Positions 32,081 to 44,009 of a stretch of DNA of 64,000 nt are shown here, piece by piece. The notes beneath the pieces were generated by a model. It saw only the letters and a list, made by a program, of their open reading frames with translations, searched no databases and had not been told where the DNA came from. The stretch's first letter is position 1. The number at the start of each line of letters is the position of its first letter. A program made the position numbers and the translations under genes. Source of the DNA: Cristatella mucedo (lineage: Eukaryota; Bryozoa; Phylactolaemata; Cristatellidae); the NCBI GenBank assembly GCA_009760855.2, contig WPIO01000092.1, positions 1,606,001 through 1,670,000 of the forward strand, given 5' to 3'.

Positions 32081-33090
32081 ATGATAATAATAATAGTATT
32101 TCAGAGATACCTCGGATGATCTGCGTCCATTCACGTCAATACTCTGGAGTCTCCCACTGAGAGAGGACCTGAACCATTGCAGAGCAGTGCCAGTGATGCC
32201 CAGGCGAGATGAGAGTCACTCTAGAAGAACTTTGTGATCGATAGTATCAAAAGCTGCCGAAAGATTGAGCAAAGCAAGTAGAGACATTCTACCTATGTCT
32301 GTATTCCTAAGTAGGTCGTTGTACAACCTAAGCAATGCTGACTCTGTGGAGTGATTAGCTCTAAAGCCAGACTGGAACTTACTAGCAAGGTTCAAAGTTT
32401 CAAAATATGAGTTCAGCTGGTCCGCCACGACCCGTTCCGGTGTTCCGGTGTTCCCGTTCCGGTTCATTTAAATGGTAGAAGGGAGACTGAGCGGTAGTTG
32501 CTCAAGTTCTCTTGGTCTAGTGTCGCTTTCTTGAGAAGTGATCTGACTGCAGCTTTTTTGAAAGGTGCTGGGACATGACCTGAGGCTAATGGCATATTAA
32601 TGATGTTAGTTATGCATGGCAGCAGCAGATCAATGCAACGTAAGAGCAAGACAGTGGGAATAGGGTCCAGAGGACTTGCTGCCTTCTTTGATTGGGATAC
32701 GAACTTCAGGACTAGATCAATAGTGACCTGCTTAAATGTAGACATTGAGGTGCTGCCAGGAATTGGGGAACAGCATTCTAGTGGGGATGTTGTCATCGCA
32801 GGGATGGACTCCCTGATCTTGTCTATCTTCTGCACAAAGAATCGAGAGAAGCGATCGGCTAGATCATCACAAGGATCATCAGGTAAGGAGCTAATCTGAG
32901 AGCGGTTGAGGAGATGGTTGATCGTCGACATTAGCATTTTTGGATTGTGCATCTGTGATTCAACAATGTTTTTATAGAAGCCAGACTTGATCTTTGCTAA
33001 GATCGATTGGTACGACCTATAATAGTCTTAACATGCCTGTCGATGGACAGTCAGTCCTGATCTTGTGTATGCTTTTTCAAGCTTTCGTTT
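32081..33090 (-). mobile_element. L2-A LINE, EN-RT linker and RT N-part
   Basis: Minus strand encodes a linker with FSRFFVQKIDKIRESIPAMT, the block LRCIDLLLPCITNIINMPLA, PAPFKKAAVRSLLKKATLD and NYRSVSLLPF. Then FQSGFRANHSTESALLRL and LNLSAAFDTIDHKVLLE (motif A) follow. A frame break and small duplication sit at about 32447-32468. The copy stops just before the YADD region and is followed directly by a TAA/TGA-rich run (32073-32098) instead of its true 3' end. Confidence 0.9.
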
Positions 33091-33134
33091 AGTAGACCTG
33101 GCTAGTTCGCTGCCGAGTTTTGTGCCAGCTTTAC

Positions 33135-33310
33135 ATCAAACCTAATAGCTATGGATAAGCCTAGTGTCATCCTCAAGCTGGAAGACTTCACCCTGAATTT
33201 GCATTTGGTTCATCTAGCAAAACACCGGCAACATCTGCCAGCAATCTGGGTGCGCTATTTGACAACGACTTGGCAATGGATAATGTAGTGTCTCTATTGT
33301 GAATTCGGTC
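33135..33310 (+). mobile_element. L2-like LINE fragment
   Basis: Sense-strand remnant of the region after YADD: an atggataagcctagtgtcat block, then aatctgggtgcgctatttga, which reads NLGALFDNDL. Confidence 0.6.
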
Positions 33311-33454
33311 GCATGCTCCCTCCTTGTGCCCTTGTTAATCGTCGACAGCAGGTGCACAACTCACCAGTTCGTGTGATCTGTTGTCAATCACGTAGCTGCC
33401 TCACCGCACCACTTCGGTTTAAGCTCCTCAAGAGTTAGTAGGACACCTGTGAGC

Positions 33455-33555
33455 CACGTAAACATTCGATTGTGCTTCTTTAGTAGCAAATGTAGAGTGC
33501 TTACAAAGAGATTGAGTTCTCTGAAGGCGCTATATCTCAAGTTTCTTATCATTCT
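33455..33555 (+). mobile_element. L2-A LINE terminal fragment
   Basis: tagcaaatgtagagtgctta, agagattgagttctctgaag, gcgctatatctcaag and a decayed ATT tail. A weaker second tail-like phrase lies at 33690-33770. Confidence 0.75.
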
Positions 33556-34437
33556 TATTAGTAAAGTGCATCTTACTGACAGGTGTCCTGCAAAAACTGA
33601 TTTTCCCGGGTGTCTTACTGTGTGTTTGCATACTTTTCTCACCATAGCTAACATATGTGTCCTTGACCCATGGTAGTTCCATGTCTTGCATCGAGCCTAG
33701 AAGAACCCGGATAGAGATTTACTTCTCCAAGGTGCTCCACAATTGACCTGTGGCTATTATTATCCGTTACTGACGACGTAGTTAACGAGGTGACAGATCT
33801 CGCTATGCATCTATGGCCCATTTGGCTGCATACGCTTGATTAGGACTTGTGCTCCCACTAGTGTTGTTGGGATGGACTGCAGTTCAAGCAGCTTTGATCC
33901 AAGGCGTTGATACTGCTGCTAAAGATTTCAGTTCAAACCTGGAGTTATTGCCAGCATACCTTGCCAACGATGTACCATGCTTAAATGATGCGTAACATGG
34001 TGACGTGTGTACGTGTCGTATGTCCATGGTTGACTGTTGGAGAATTGGCACGAAGTAGCAAAAAATTGAAGTGAACTTCATATTTCGACTCGTAGTTTAT
34101 CGACCGATTTATTAATTGCGTTTCGAATGTCCACCGCCAGGTGGAGTGGATTCGCACCTTGAGGACGCCGATTAGGCAGACGAGATGCCGCCGCGAGGGA
34201 GGTCCTTCACACTAGTGCTGCGTTCAAAGCCTTCACCACGGTACACAGCTCGACTGCTCGATACGATTGTCTTTCGTGAACCTTGCAACTGCCACATTCC
34301 AGGCTGCTCCTCCCTTTGACATGTGCACTGGTCCTCCAACAAGGGTCGTATTGACTTCCTGAGTTTATTTTTAGGCTCTTTTGTTCGCTTACACCGGCAC
34401 AAACCGATCTAAAACGCTTACTTCCCAGGCTTCCCTT

Positions 34438-34540
34438 CGTAATTATAAGAATAGCAATAATAATAGAACCTCTATTAGAGCGTCCTAAGAGAACTTAATC
34501 TTTGCCCTGGTGCTTTACAAATCGCTCTACAAGAGAAGCG
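34438..34540 (-). mobile_element. L2-A LINE tail fragment
   Basis: aataataatagaacctctat, gcgtcctaagagaacttaat and ggtgctttacaaatcgctc. Confidence 0.75.
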
Positions 34541-36687
34541 TTAATCCAAGATTAATGACACCGAATGAATCATACATAGACCGCAACGGGCTCCAGTACA
34601 CGTGTGTCATATGGAAAACCACTCAAGAAGAAAACGAGGAGTCTGCTCGGTTAGAGACGCCTCACAGGGCACGAGTCACGTGCACTGTGAATCACGTGTC
34701 ACACGTGAGCACGCAGAGCAGAGTAGGAACAGTAAAGAACAAGCTAGAGCTTACTAGAACAATACACTAGAACTGGAACATACTAGAACTGCGGTGACGT
34801 ATAAGCTGAGCGGGGAAGTTCGGCATCTTTAGTTGAGACTCGATTGGCGTAAAGTCGTTGCAGGCGGCTGCAGAGCCCACAAGAGAGCTCCACACTGTTC
34901 TCGGTGCATGCAAACCGAACGTCCGATCGCCGAGAGACTCTACGTCGGCGAACTGGAGCGAACCAGCTCTTCTTCTGACTTTGATCTTGCGGCAGCGCCC
35001 ACGTCCTTGACCTCGAATCCTGTTTGTTTGTTTTTTTCCACTACCCTTTCAGTGCATGCAATTCAAAAAAGCCTAGAACTGGCTGGCTAGTAGCAATCGT
35101 GACACGCCTTGACAGTATCGGACCGAGCTAAAATCCACAGTTTTTCTCAAAAGCGTTTGACCAATTTCCTGTGCATTTCCACTGCCTGCTTGCAAAATTT
35201 TTCTTGCTACTGTCGCCAATCAGTCTACATGCTTTCTTTCTCGAGCATGCGAAGTGGCTATAAAGATATGCAGTGCTGGCTCAAAAAGTGTTCGCACCAA
35301 CGAGGGCCCCTTTACTTGTTGAGCTCTTCTGAGTACGTTCTCTATTAACTGCACAGAATAATTATGAAATACTAGTAAAATATTTTTTCAATCAAATGAC
35401 ATACGATAAAGTCCACAAGCTTAACCATCTGCCGTATCGTTGACGTTTCAGTGGAGTCGGAGTTCATATCATATATCAATGGAGCGACGTCGGAGTTCAC
35501 CAGCGCCGGGCCGCCATTTGAGCTATCTCCCCACCCCAAAACAAGGTTTGCGTTTCCAGTTAAACATAAAATGCCTGCTGGAGAAAATCGCCCAGGAATG
35601 TCCAAATGCAATTGCAAGCTTTCTAGATACCACGCGGCAAAACCATTTTAGGTTCAGAGGCTCTCGGCGGTAGGTACGCAGCGCTCAACAGAAGGTGACC
35701 GGATTTTGCTAAGCTCTCTGAGTGCCAGAAGGGTGCTCTTCTCGCACTCGAAAACGAGCATTATTCTAACCGAGCGATTGCGAGGAAGATCGGTAGTACA
35801 GAAGAAGCTGCAGCAGCGAGGTGCAATTTGTAGAAGCTAGAACAGACCGCAGGAGGCGACGAATCACCCGATGCCCGGAAGCCCGCTAGGCATCGCTGCG
35901 AGATTATACCAGACCGGAGCCGGAAAATGAGGGCGGCGGCAATGCTTGCTTAGCGGGTCCACAAATTCATTGAAAACTAATAAAGAACTGGAGCTCTCAG
36001 GAATAACTTTCAGCTTTAAGAGCGAACAGGAACAGGCTCAGCGAGCGAGGTATGCGGTCCTGAGTTGCCAAGTGGAAGCAACTACTTAGCGCTCCGCACT
36101 AGGCAGGAGGCTCGCTTTAGCCCGTAAATATCAGCACTGGAGCTCGGCTGATTGAAGTGATTGGAGAAAAGTTCTGAGGAATCTAAGTTCGCCCTCTTTT
36201 CTACCTGACGGGGCATTCGGGGAGTGCGGAGACAAAATGAGGAAGCAGATCTAGATGCTAGTCTCCAAAAGATGGTGAAATCTGGTGGCGGCGGGGTAAA
36301 GGTACGGGGCTGCTTAAGCGCTACTGGTATAGAAAGCTTGCACCGGGTGCACGGGATAATGAATTCAGAACGCTATTTGGACATGAAGAAAAGAGCAATG
36401 TATGGAGTAAAGAATAGAAGGATATAATAAATATTGGAAGTAGTGCGATTGCCCGGCGAGCGATAGATTATTAGGCTGGGCAGGCGGAAGAGCGAAGTCT
36501 ATTTACGAATCCTATTGGAGGCAATGTTTCCAAGCAACTCTTTTGAATGGCATTAGCAAATGAAACTAGTCACATAGATTGGAAATCATTAAACAAATTT
36601 AAAAGAATATCTATAATATAATGGAATTAAAGCTTAAATTAGCCTTGCGTCCTTAGGCCTAGAACGCAGAGGCACTCAGATTCGGTC
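34541..36687. other. 2.1 kb without recognised feature
   Basis: Open frames on both strands (longest under 90 codons) show no domain or splice-supported structure. Confidence 0.4.
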
Positions 36688-36714
36688 TAGTTGTAATTGT
36701 AATTGTAATTGTAA
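36688..36714. repeat. (TAATTG)n short array
   Basis: Four to five hexamer units. Confidence 0.9.
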
Positions 36715-37558
36715 GTTGTGATGAACAAAGGCGATCGCGGAGGGAAAGCCGATGGGAAAAACGGCCGGCGAGCGGCCGGCAACCGATTGGTGCCTTTATA
36801 AGCACAATTTTCTTCGCGTTATGGATTAAAACGGATGGCCAAAATGTCAGCAGATATCCGCTGCGTCGTCGGTTTCTGGTATTGGACTCGCGAACTGCTT
36901 GTTGTTACCGGAAATCCTGCAACGGCCATGAAGCATTCCTTGCGCTCGGCGATACCGGAAGCTGAAATTTGGGATACGTTGGCGCCGAAGATTTAAAGCG
37001 GCAACAGTGATTCGCTGCTGCATTCTCGTGACAATGCAGTGGCTCTGAAGGATGATCAGCAAGGAAGAAGCCGGGGGGGGGCGGCGGCCAGGTGAAAGCC
37101 ACACTGACGCCTTGTCTTGAAACGGCGGCGTGCTAAATCAGCCAGATTATGTCTAACAATCTTTAGTATCGCGGCTCCCGAGTTATATTGGCTAGAAACC
37201 GATTTTGAGATAATATATGGCCAAGGCAGTATGAAAGCTGAAGACCTGCAATAGGCAGGCAGCTGGTGTTCCAGCAGTCGATCTGATTTGAACTCGAGGC
37301 TCGAGAGTCACGCGAGAGTTGTTTCACGTCGCTGACGCTCTTAGGAGCCTGTTGCCCTCGGTCGCTGTCGAATCGACTTTTCTACGCTATTGATACGGAG
37401 TTGCTATTCTCCGTCCACGTCCACGCCTACGCTATTGATATTGAATTGTTACAAGATACGGACTCTCTTCGCTACAGCCCTGTTCAGATCCGGCGAAGCT
37501 GGAGAGATGGCGAGAGCGCCGCTGCGAAGCGTAGCCGAGGCGAAGCAGGACGGGGCGA

Positions 37559-37560
37559 GT

Positions 37561-37652
<92 letters not shown>
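37559..37652. repeat. (CGG)n, about 31 units
   Basis: Uninterrupted triplet run, the longest CGG run in the window. Confidence 0.98.
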
Positions 37653-38090
37653 TGCCACTGCGGCGCAGCCTTCCCGGCTCGCGGCGTTCGTTGCGACGTC
37701 ACGCTCTTCTCGTTTCGTGGCCCCGGAGCGCACGAGCGCATTGCCCCGGCACGGCGAGTCCAGATGGCCCTTTTACGAACGCACGCCGGGCGGCCCGTTT
37801 TTTAGCGGCTTCTCGCGACCACCTACGTCGAATGAGTACGCTAGCTTCGTCGGCACATTCCACCCTCGCCTATTCAGCGGCGCCGTCGGCGGGCCGGCGG
37901 CCGGCGCACGGACGCTTATGCAAGCGGGCTCGTGTAGCTTTGCGGTTCGTAGAAGTTCCGCGCGCGGCGTGCGCGTTGCGCAATAATAATGTTGACGCCG
38001 GTCGCGTCGACCCTCGCAGAATGCCGTGCGTCCCTTCCGTCCACTCGACGTCTCGAAGCTTCGAAGGACTTGTTGTAGCTTACGCTTCCC

Positions 38091-38116
38091 GCTAGTCGAC
38101 GCGAGGGTCGACTAGC
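38091..38116. repeat. 10-bp-arm inverted repeat
   Basis: GCTAGTCGAC (38091-38100) and GTCGACTAGC (38107-38116) around GCGAGG. Confidence 0.9.
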
Positions 38117-38584
38117 GAGGGACGACTACCTGTCTCTTTTGGTAGCCAACCGCAGCCGAAGTCACGTTTGCAGCCTCGCGACCCGATTGCGGTCGATCGC
38201 TTTCGCACGCCTTCGGGCGGCACACGAGAATGCGGCTCGAGCGAGTAAGTGGAAACGCAAAGCCAAAGCTCGCATTCTCGCGGGCTGCGTACCGGGCGGC
38301 GTAATTATAAAAACCGTCTGGGGGTTCAGCGTGCCCGTTTCCATTGGTCAAGCCGCCATCCAATCGTGAGGCGAAGGGAAAGGCGGCCGATCCTGCACGT
38401 GCTCGCCCGTATCGCGACGGCGCGTCGACTCGAGTGAGAGCTCTTTATTTGCGCGCGTCGAGCGGGTCCGCGTCCTGCCTGACACGCGCGATGGTTGGGC
38501 GATTTAGCACTTGAATACGTTTTGTAATAGCGAGTTGTTCGGGTTAAAGGAAGGCAAAGCCCCGCTCGCATAAAAATTGCCCGA

Positions 38585-38750
38585 CCTCGGGTCTAGGCCC
38601 CGAAGGGGGGCGGGGGTAGGGCACTCGATGTAGTGGGTTCGAGCACTGCTGTGGGCTATCCTTTACTTCCCGCTGCAAGTGGCGGCGTTAGCCGCAAACG
38701 CTCTTCTGCCGCTCCGTAGATGAGGTTGCTAAATCAACTAGCCTTTCATT
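38585..38750 (+). mobile_element. Divergent SINE-t copy
   Basis: gtgggttcgagcactgctgt (B-box), ctatcctttacttcccgctg and ctcttctgccgctccg, then ttgctaaatcaactag. Confidence 0.65.
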
Positions 38751-39144
38751 ATGCTATATTTCTGCATCGAGGCAGTATCTTGGGCATGGTCACTGTGAGT
38801 GCTGAGAGGCGGGAACGCAAACGCGACCTTTCGGAGTTTTTGTGCTTTCACGCTCATTTGTTGTACAAACGTAAAATAAATAAAAATAATAAAACGCCCG
38901 GTGGTTCTACGGTGACCTTGCGAGAGACTCGTGCGAAAACGTAGCCGCTACATGTACCCGTTTGTATTTCCCTCGATATATCGGTGGGGCGTAATTTCTT
39001 TGCGTCGATGATGGCTTTGGCAAGCGCAATCTCTCTGTCGGCTAAACGCGCGAGGACATTGTAATTTTATCGAAAATTGGTTTTTACAGATGAGCCTGTG
39101 GTGGCGAGAAAATTCAGCCAGAGTATAACCGATACTCATCGTTA

Positions 39145-39812
39145 TCTCATCTCGCCTGGGCATCGCTGGCACTGCTCTGCAATCGTTCAGGTCCTGTCTC
39201 AGTGGAAAATTCCAGCGTATTGACGTGAATGGGAAAAGAGCATCCGAGGAGCCTCTGAAATATGGGGTAGCTCAGGGCTCCGTGCTACGGTCCGATTCTT
39301 ATCACGGTTTATACTCTGCCTCTTGCTGATGCGATTGAAAAGCACAATCCAGGCTTCCACTTCTATGCGGATGACACTCAGTTGTACCTTAGCTTTGATA
39401 CCTCCCAGCTTTCGAGCACCTCAAATTCTTTTGACTCCCTTGCTGAATGTATTGATGACATTCGCACATGGATGGCAGCAAATTTTCTTAAATTAAATGA
39501 TGATGAAACTAATTTCGTAGTTATGGGCAAACCAAATGGGATTCAGAAATTGTGCGCTCAAATCGGCTCTGCCAGCATATCTCCTGCTGAATCAGCTCGA
39601 AATCTAGGTGTCATATTCCAAAGCGACCTCTCATTAGACGACCATATCAGTTCCACAGTCAAATCTGCCTTGTTGACATTGTTTATCAAGCATGATATTA
39701 CTCACCATTCAATTGCGTTTCCTTTTGCAGCAAATTTAGAGCGCCTAGAAAGAGATTGAGTTCTCTAAGAGCGCTTTATCAAGTGCATTATTATTATTAT
39801 TTTTATTATTAC
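39145..39812 (+). mobile_element. L2-A LINE with internal deletion
   Basis: Sense copy: YADDTQLYLSFDTSQLSST, AECIDDIRTWMAANFLKL, MGKPNG and SARNLGVIFQSDLSLDDHIS. It then jumps from SALL straight to the terminal 3' UTR (tgtttatcaagcatgatatt), stem-loop and (ATT)n at 39788-39812. The C-terminal third of the RT protein (about 400 bp or more) is missing. The 39382-39759 frame is intact. Confidence 0.9.
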
Positions 39813-40922
39813 ATGTAGTAAATATTGCAGCTGCTACATTACACCACTGCTCAGTAATCTGCACTGGCTCACCGTCTAGCACTGCAGCAGCTCATTCACT
39901 TCCAAGATTCTGTCGCTCACTTTTAGGTCCCTCCATTCTCTTGCTCCGCTTTACCTATCCGAATTATATTATTATCACATAAATCCTTCCGTAGAGTAGC
40001 CCATTTTCTGACCCTGGTTGATTAATTATTCCTCTAACATCAAATCTCTGAGAGATCGTCCCTGTAGTTAAAACGTTCCCGAAGTTGAGGGCTCACTATC
40101 GACTGATATCACGCCATTTCCTGATTTAAATTATAAAAAAAAGAAACTCAAGTCCTGCCTCCAAGTCCCACTCTATTTTCGCTCGGTTCGAGTGGATCCT
40201 CTTGCTGTGTGCGGTAATAATGCGGTAATGACGCAGTGCGGTAGTGATGTAATGCGGTAATGATGATCATGTTGTGTGCGGTACGAATCTGCGCCGCACG
40301 TCGTGACTAAGGGCAAGAGCGACATGCCTTTGCATGGTGCCTAGATGAGCCCGTCTTTTTTTTTTTTTATTCATCTCCGGCGTGCTTTTCTTACCTGTGA
40401 ACGATCGAGTGAATATTACCGACGGCTGGCGGCACCTAGCTGTATTTGTTCTCGTGCGCTTTTGCGTCGCTCTGTCTAAATGCGACAATCCTGGGGGGGG
40501 GGGGGTATATACAGTATATATACGTATGATACGCGCACGCTCGCGCGCTTGCCGGAGCGGCTTCTTATCATCTCGCTTGTCACTAGCGCGCGTCGGCTTT
40601 TCTTGCTTTCCTCGCAGCGAAAGTTGCGAAGCTCGCGCACCGAGATTTCTCTTCTTCGAAAGCTCTCTTTAAAAGAGACTTGTTGCTGTTGTTATCTACC
40701 TTTTCGTTATCGCCAATCAATCAGCTTCAGAAGCTACTGCCTACCCGATCGGTCGGAATTTCGTCCGATGCAGACTGCAAGACGGGAATGAGATCTGAGC
40801 TCTCGAATGCATCTCGCGGATGCAGCGAGCGTCGGCTCTCGCTAGACCGACCGACCTCGAGTGACCTAAACGGACACAAGGTGCTTGAATGTCGCGACCC
40901 AGGTCATGGGTTTCAGTCTTAA
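39813..40922. other. No recognised gene
   Basis: Contains a 12-T run near 40359, a 14-G run (40494-40507) followed by tatatacagtatatatacg, and gcggtaatgatg-type short repeats at 40210-40270. Confidence 0.4.
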
Positions 40923-41385
40923 ATAATGATAATAATAATAATAATATATTTTAATAGCGCCGTAGCAGAGATAAATCTCTTTCTAGGCACTTTACACTAG
41001 GTAAGGCAGTTGCTTTCATGACCTCGGTCCCGAGGTCGTGGGTTCGATTCCTGTCGTGGGCGATCCTTTATCGCCACTGCAAGCGGTGGTGATAGCCGTC
41101 AAGGCTCTTCTGTCGCTATACAAAAAGAGGCTGTTTAAGCAGCTGGAATTTTAATTTTTTTTTTACTGTAAAGGAAGGAAGGCAATGTGGTTAGTGAGAG
41201 CGCACACAGTGTCAGAACGCATACACATAAAGAGGACAAATCAACGGGACCCAGCAAGTGCTGTGATGAGCAGATACGTTCAAGGTAGCTTTTAAATGTC
41301 ATATAGTCAGGGGATGTTGGTCGGGAGTGAGCTCCAGGCTTTTGGAGCATAAGAACTAAAGGCATAGTCTGTCTCCATAGAGTGT
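40923..41385 (-). mobile_element. L2-A LINE 3' end interrupted by a SINE
   Basis: TAA tail (40923-40945), agcgccgtagcagagataaa and ggcactttaca. After the nested SINE it resumes actgtaaaggaaggaaggca and continues to the FGDRAF.. region at about 41385. Confidence 0.85.
40997..41160 (+). mobile_element. SINE-t nested in L2-A 3' UTR
   Basis: Plus-strand SINE starting ctaggtaaggcagttgc (5' truncated), B-box GGTTCGATTCC, hairpin tatcgccactgcaagcggtg and gtcgctatacaaaaagag, with a T-run tail. Target duplication is ambiguous (possibly TTTAC) because of the T-run. Confidence 0.88.
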
Positions 41386-41399
41386 GACGTTAGTTTGAA

Positions 41400-42430
41400 G
41401 CACAGCTAAAGGATTCAAGTACGGAAAGCCGCGCGAACAATGCGTCGCCGCAGTGACTGCAAGACGCGGGTTTCAGATTTCGCTTTTCCGGGCCAGGAAT
41501 TAATTGTCCTTAGCGCGTCAGCAGGCCCACGACAACAGCCGGCTGCGCGCGAGCTCACCGAGCCCAGAATAGTAGCCCGCCCAGCTATTCGCCCCTGCCG
41601 CCAGTGCTATTTTTTTCATTCTCCCAGATGGAAGCGCTCGCTCCGCCGACCTCGTTCCCGCGCCGCGGCGTCGTCTGCAGCGCCAGCGCCACGCGGTCGG
41701 CATTCGGGCAGTCGTCGCGCGGTGAGGAGCCCTTCCTCTCGACGATCGCAACGCGTCAATTTAGACGACGTCGGCCGTGGATGCGAGCGGCCTTCGAATG
41801 GTTAAATGCCGCGCTTTTCTGGCGACTCGTCCTCACGCGCGACCGTAGCGACCTTGACCTTGCGCACGGCGGTTTCTTCCTAGCGCTCGGCCAGCGTTGG
41901 GGCGATTCGGGTCGGCGTATTGCGGCTGTCCGTCGGATGTGACCCTGCTGAGTATGGGTCTAAAGAAGTTCACTATTTGTGTTACAGCGCTTTTCCTGTA
42001 TGTCGCATTCTTGCTAGCTGCATTTAGCGATGTCGGCGGGTTATCAAGTCGCCAGCCCACGTGACGTCGGTGCACGCGCTCGTTTCGAAGCGTTAGTTAT
42101 GAGCTCCCGTTCGCACCCAAGTTTAGGCGCGCTGTACCGAAGCGGCCTGCACGAAGCTCGTTGTTGCACGTTCGACGCCGTCGGCACCCAGCAAGCAAGC
42201 TTGCTTGAACACAGTTCATTCGCCTCGTCACCAGCGAGCTAGGCTAGCGATATCAATATACAATCTGCAGCTAGATTTCGAAACCGCTGCTAAACACTTT
42301 GAGATTCGTTGCGGTACATGGAAGTAATTAGAGTGTGCTTGTGTCCACATCGGGAGTTGAGCTGCCCCCCCCGTGAGCCGAGATTGGCTCGATCGGGGGC
42401 GGCGAGATCGGGACGACCGATCACCGAGAT
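41400..42430. other. GC-rich stretch, no recognised gene
   Basis: Many CpGs. An imperfect ~35-bp repeat (gtgagccgagatt core) occurs at about 42374 and 42456. It abuts the gypsy 3' LTR. Confidence 0.45.
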
Positions 42431-42504
42431 CGGCCTTGATTGAGCTGCGACTCCCGTGAGCCGAGATTCGCAACTACTCGCATATAGCGACCGACAATGG
42501 GCAG

Positions 42505-42665
42505 GTGTCGTGTAGACAAGCACGCACAGGAGCAGCTTTATTGCAACTAATCGGCACATGGGCGGCCCCTTCCGGGGTCATTCCGGAAGCCCCGGTAGAT
42601 AACTAGCCGGCTGCTTCAGGTGCTGCCAGCCGGGCCTGCGGCCGAAGCTAAACTAGACAGCATCT
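42505..42665 (-). repeat. Gypsy 3' LTR (partial)
   Basis: The minus strand carries AATAAA (plus TTTATT, 42537-42542), followed by gctgctcctgtgcgtgcttg and the presumed LTR end ctacacgacacc. The outer boundary is approximate. Confidence 0.6.
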
Positions 42666-43560
42666 TTCTTCCTTACACCAAAGCTCGAAGCGCGAGCATG
42701 CACACTGCTGTCACACATAGTCATCCAAATCCATTGGTCGTGAAGGCTTCCTGCCACTTCTCGTTCTTTCCCTTGCAGCAGCTGGCTGAGTCGTTTTTGC
42801 TGGTTCTGTTGCTGGTGTTGATGATTGTGGCAGCATATGGGTACTCCCAGCGGCTGCAGCCGTGCCAGAGCCCGAATAATCCGTGCCAGGAAGGCTCCGA
42901 CCAGGCTCTGAGGTCGCTTAGCTACTGCAGCTGGAACGACCGGCACATTCTGCATCCTCTCAAACTGGTTGCAGAGCACAGCTGATCTCACCGTGTCAAC
43001 ATCAGGCTGTCTCATTGCAATCGCTGGTTCCATAGGTCTAGGAGAGGGCTCTGTCTTCGACGACCGGTTGATCGCCGTCCGATTTCGTCGGACCACTCTT
43101 CCGTTGGCCATCCTAAGCAAATAAGATCGAGGTGACTTTTTCTGAAGCAACACCTGAGCAGGAAGCCATTTGCCACCCACTCTGACTTTCTCCCCTAGCT
43201 GCAAAACTGGAGAATGCATGCCAGGTTCACCATTGCTAGAGTTAGAAAAATGCAGATTTAAAGCCACGATGACATCCTGTGTGCACGTTGCATGCAGTTT
43301 GTTGATGGTGACCCATTTTCTATAGTAGACGACTGTTGGTAAATAGGGTGTTCCTGAAAAATGGAAGAGATCTGCAATCACTTTCTGATATGGATAGCAG
43401 GGAAATTCTTGTACCAGCTGAGCATTGCCAGGTTAGCATTTCTATTTTCTTGGCATCTACTTCATGCTGCCACCGTGTCCTCAATGTCCTGCACGTACCC
43501 AGGCCAGCAGACTGCAGATTTAGGGCGAGGCACTTTACTATGCCAAAATATCCTTCATGT
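42666..43560 (-). pseudogene. Gypsy integrase: zinc domain end, core start, C-terminus
   Basis: Minus strand includes VIADLFHFSGTPYLPTVVYY at the start of the integrase core. It passes within ~40 residues to GEKVRVGGKWLPAQVLLQKK, PRSYLLRMANGRVVRRNRT, the C-terminal domain typical of gypsy integrases. The catalytic-core residues that should lie between (second Asp and Glu) are missing, so this is an internally deleted, inactive copy. Confidence 0.82.
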
Positions 43561-43812
43561 GTAAGCTGCAGTACTTGCCTGCGATAGATTTTGGAATGAC
43601 CACCTGGTCCCCTTTGAAGAAAATACCACTGTATGTGGTCAGATCATGACGGAGGGCCCAGTATGGCTTCAGAGCATTGGACAGCCGCCGAAGTTTATGC
43701 GACCAATCAGCTGCCACGTAGCTAAGCAGTGCCTGCAATGCAAGATCAGCACTGGTTGCCTGTCTGCAGACTTCTCGCTGGTCGTACATTGTCAGAGCTT
43801 GATGAAGCACAC
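43561..43812 (-). pseudogene. Gypsy integrase N-terminal (zinc) region
   Basis: LKPYWALRHDLTTYSGIFF, KGDQVVIPKSI match the segment between RNase H and the integrase HHCC domain in K02A2.6-like gypsy polyproteins. A stop follows within the HHCC region. Confidence 0.82.
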
Positions 43813-44009
43813 TTCCACCTGTTCCTGGTCATTCCACTCATGGTTTGAAAAGAGTCTGCTGCTTGGTGCACAGCTAGGGGCCAATGAACGCCAGGAGCAG
43901 TTCTTTTCCAGGCGTGTGCACCATGCCAAAATGGTGGTGTAGACTCTGCAGGCAGATCCTTTGTAGTCTTGGCGATATGTCTGCTATGGGCTTGCTGGCA
44001 ATGCCTAGT

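Larger units (their letters stand above)
37480..38480. promoter_or_regulatory. CpG-rich block (island-like)
   Basis: GC- and CpG-dense, with a (CGG)n run at its left. Open frames of up to 198 codons cross it but read as poly-Ala, poly-Gly or poly-Arg in the triplet run and show no domain after it. It could be a promoter/5' UTR of an unrecognised gene in either direction. Confidence 0.5.

Noticed and set aside
37390-38095. ORFs of up to 198 codons in the CpG-rich block
   Set aside because: They are poly-Ala/Gly/Arg from a CGG run plus GC-biased open frame, with no domain. Both strands are equally open.
41000-41075. tRNA gene (A- and B-box, GGTTCGATTCC)
   Set aside because: The tRNA-like head belongs to a dispersed SINE. 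No complete cloverleaf with acceptor pairing was seen.
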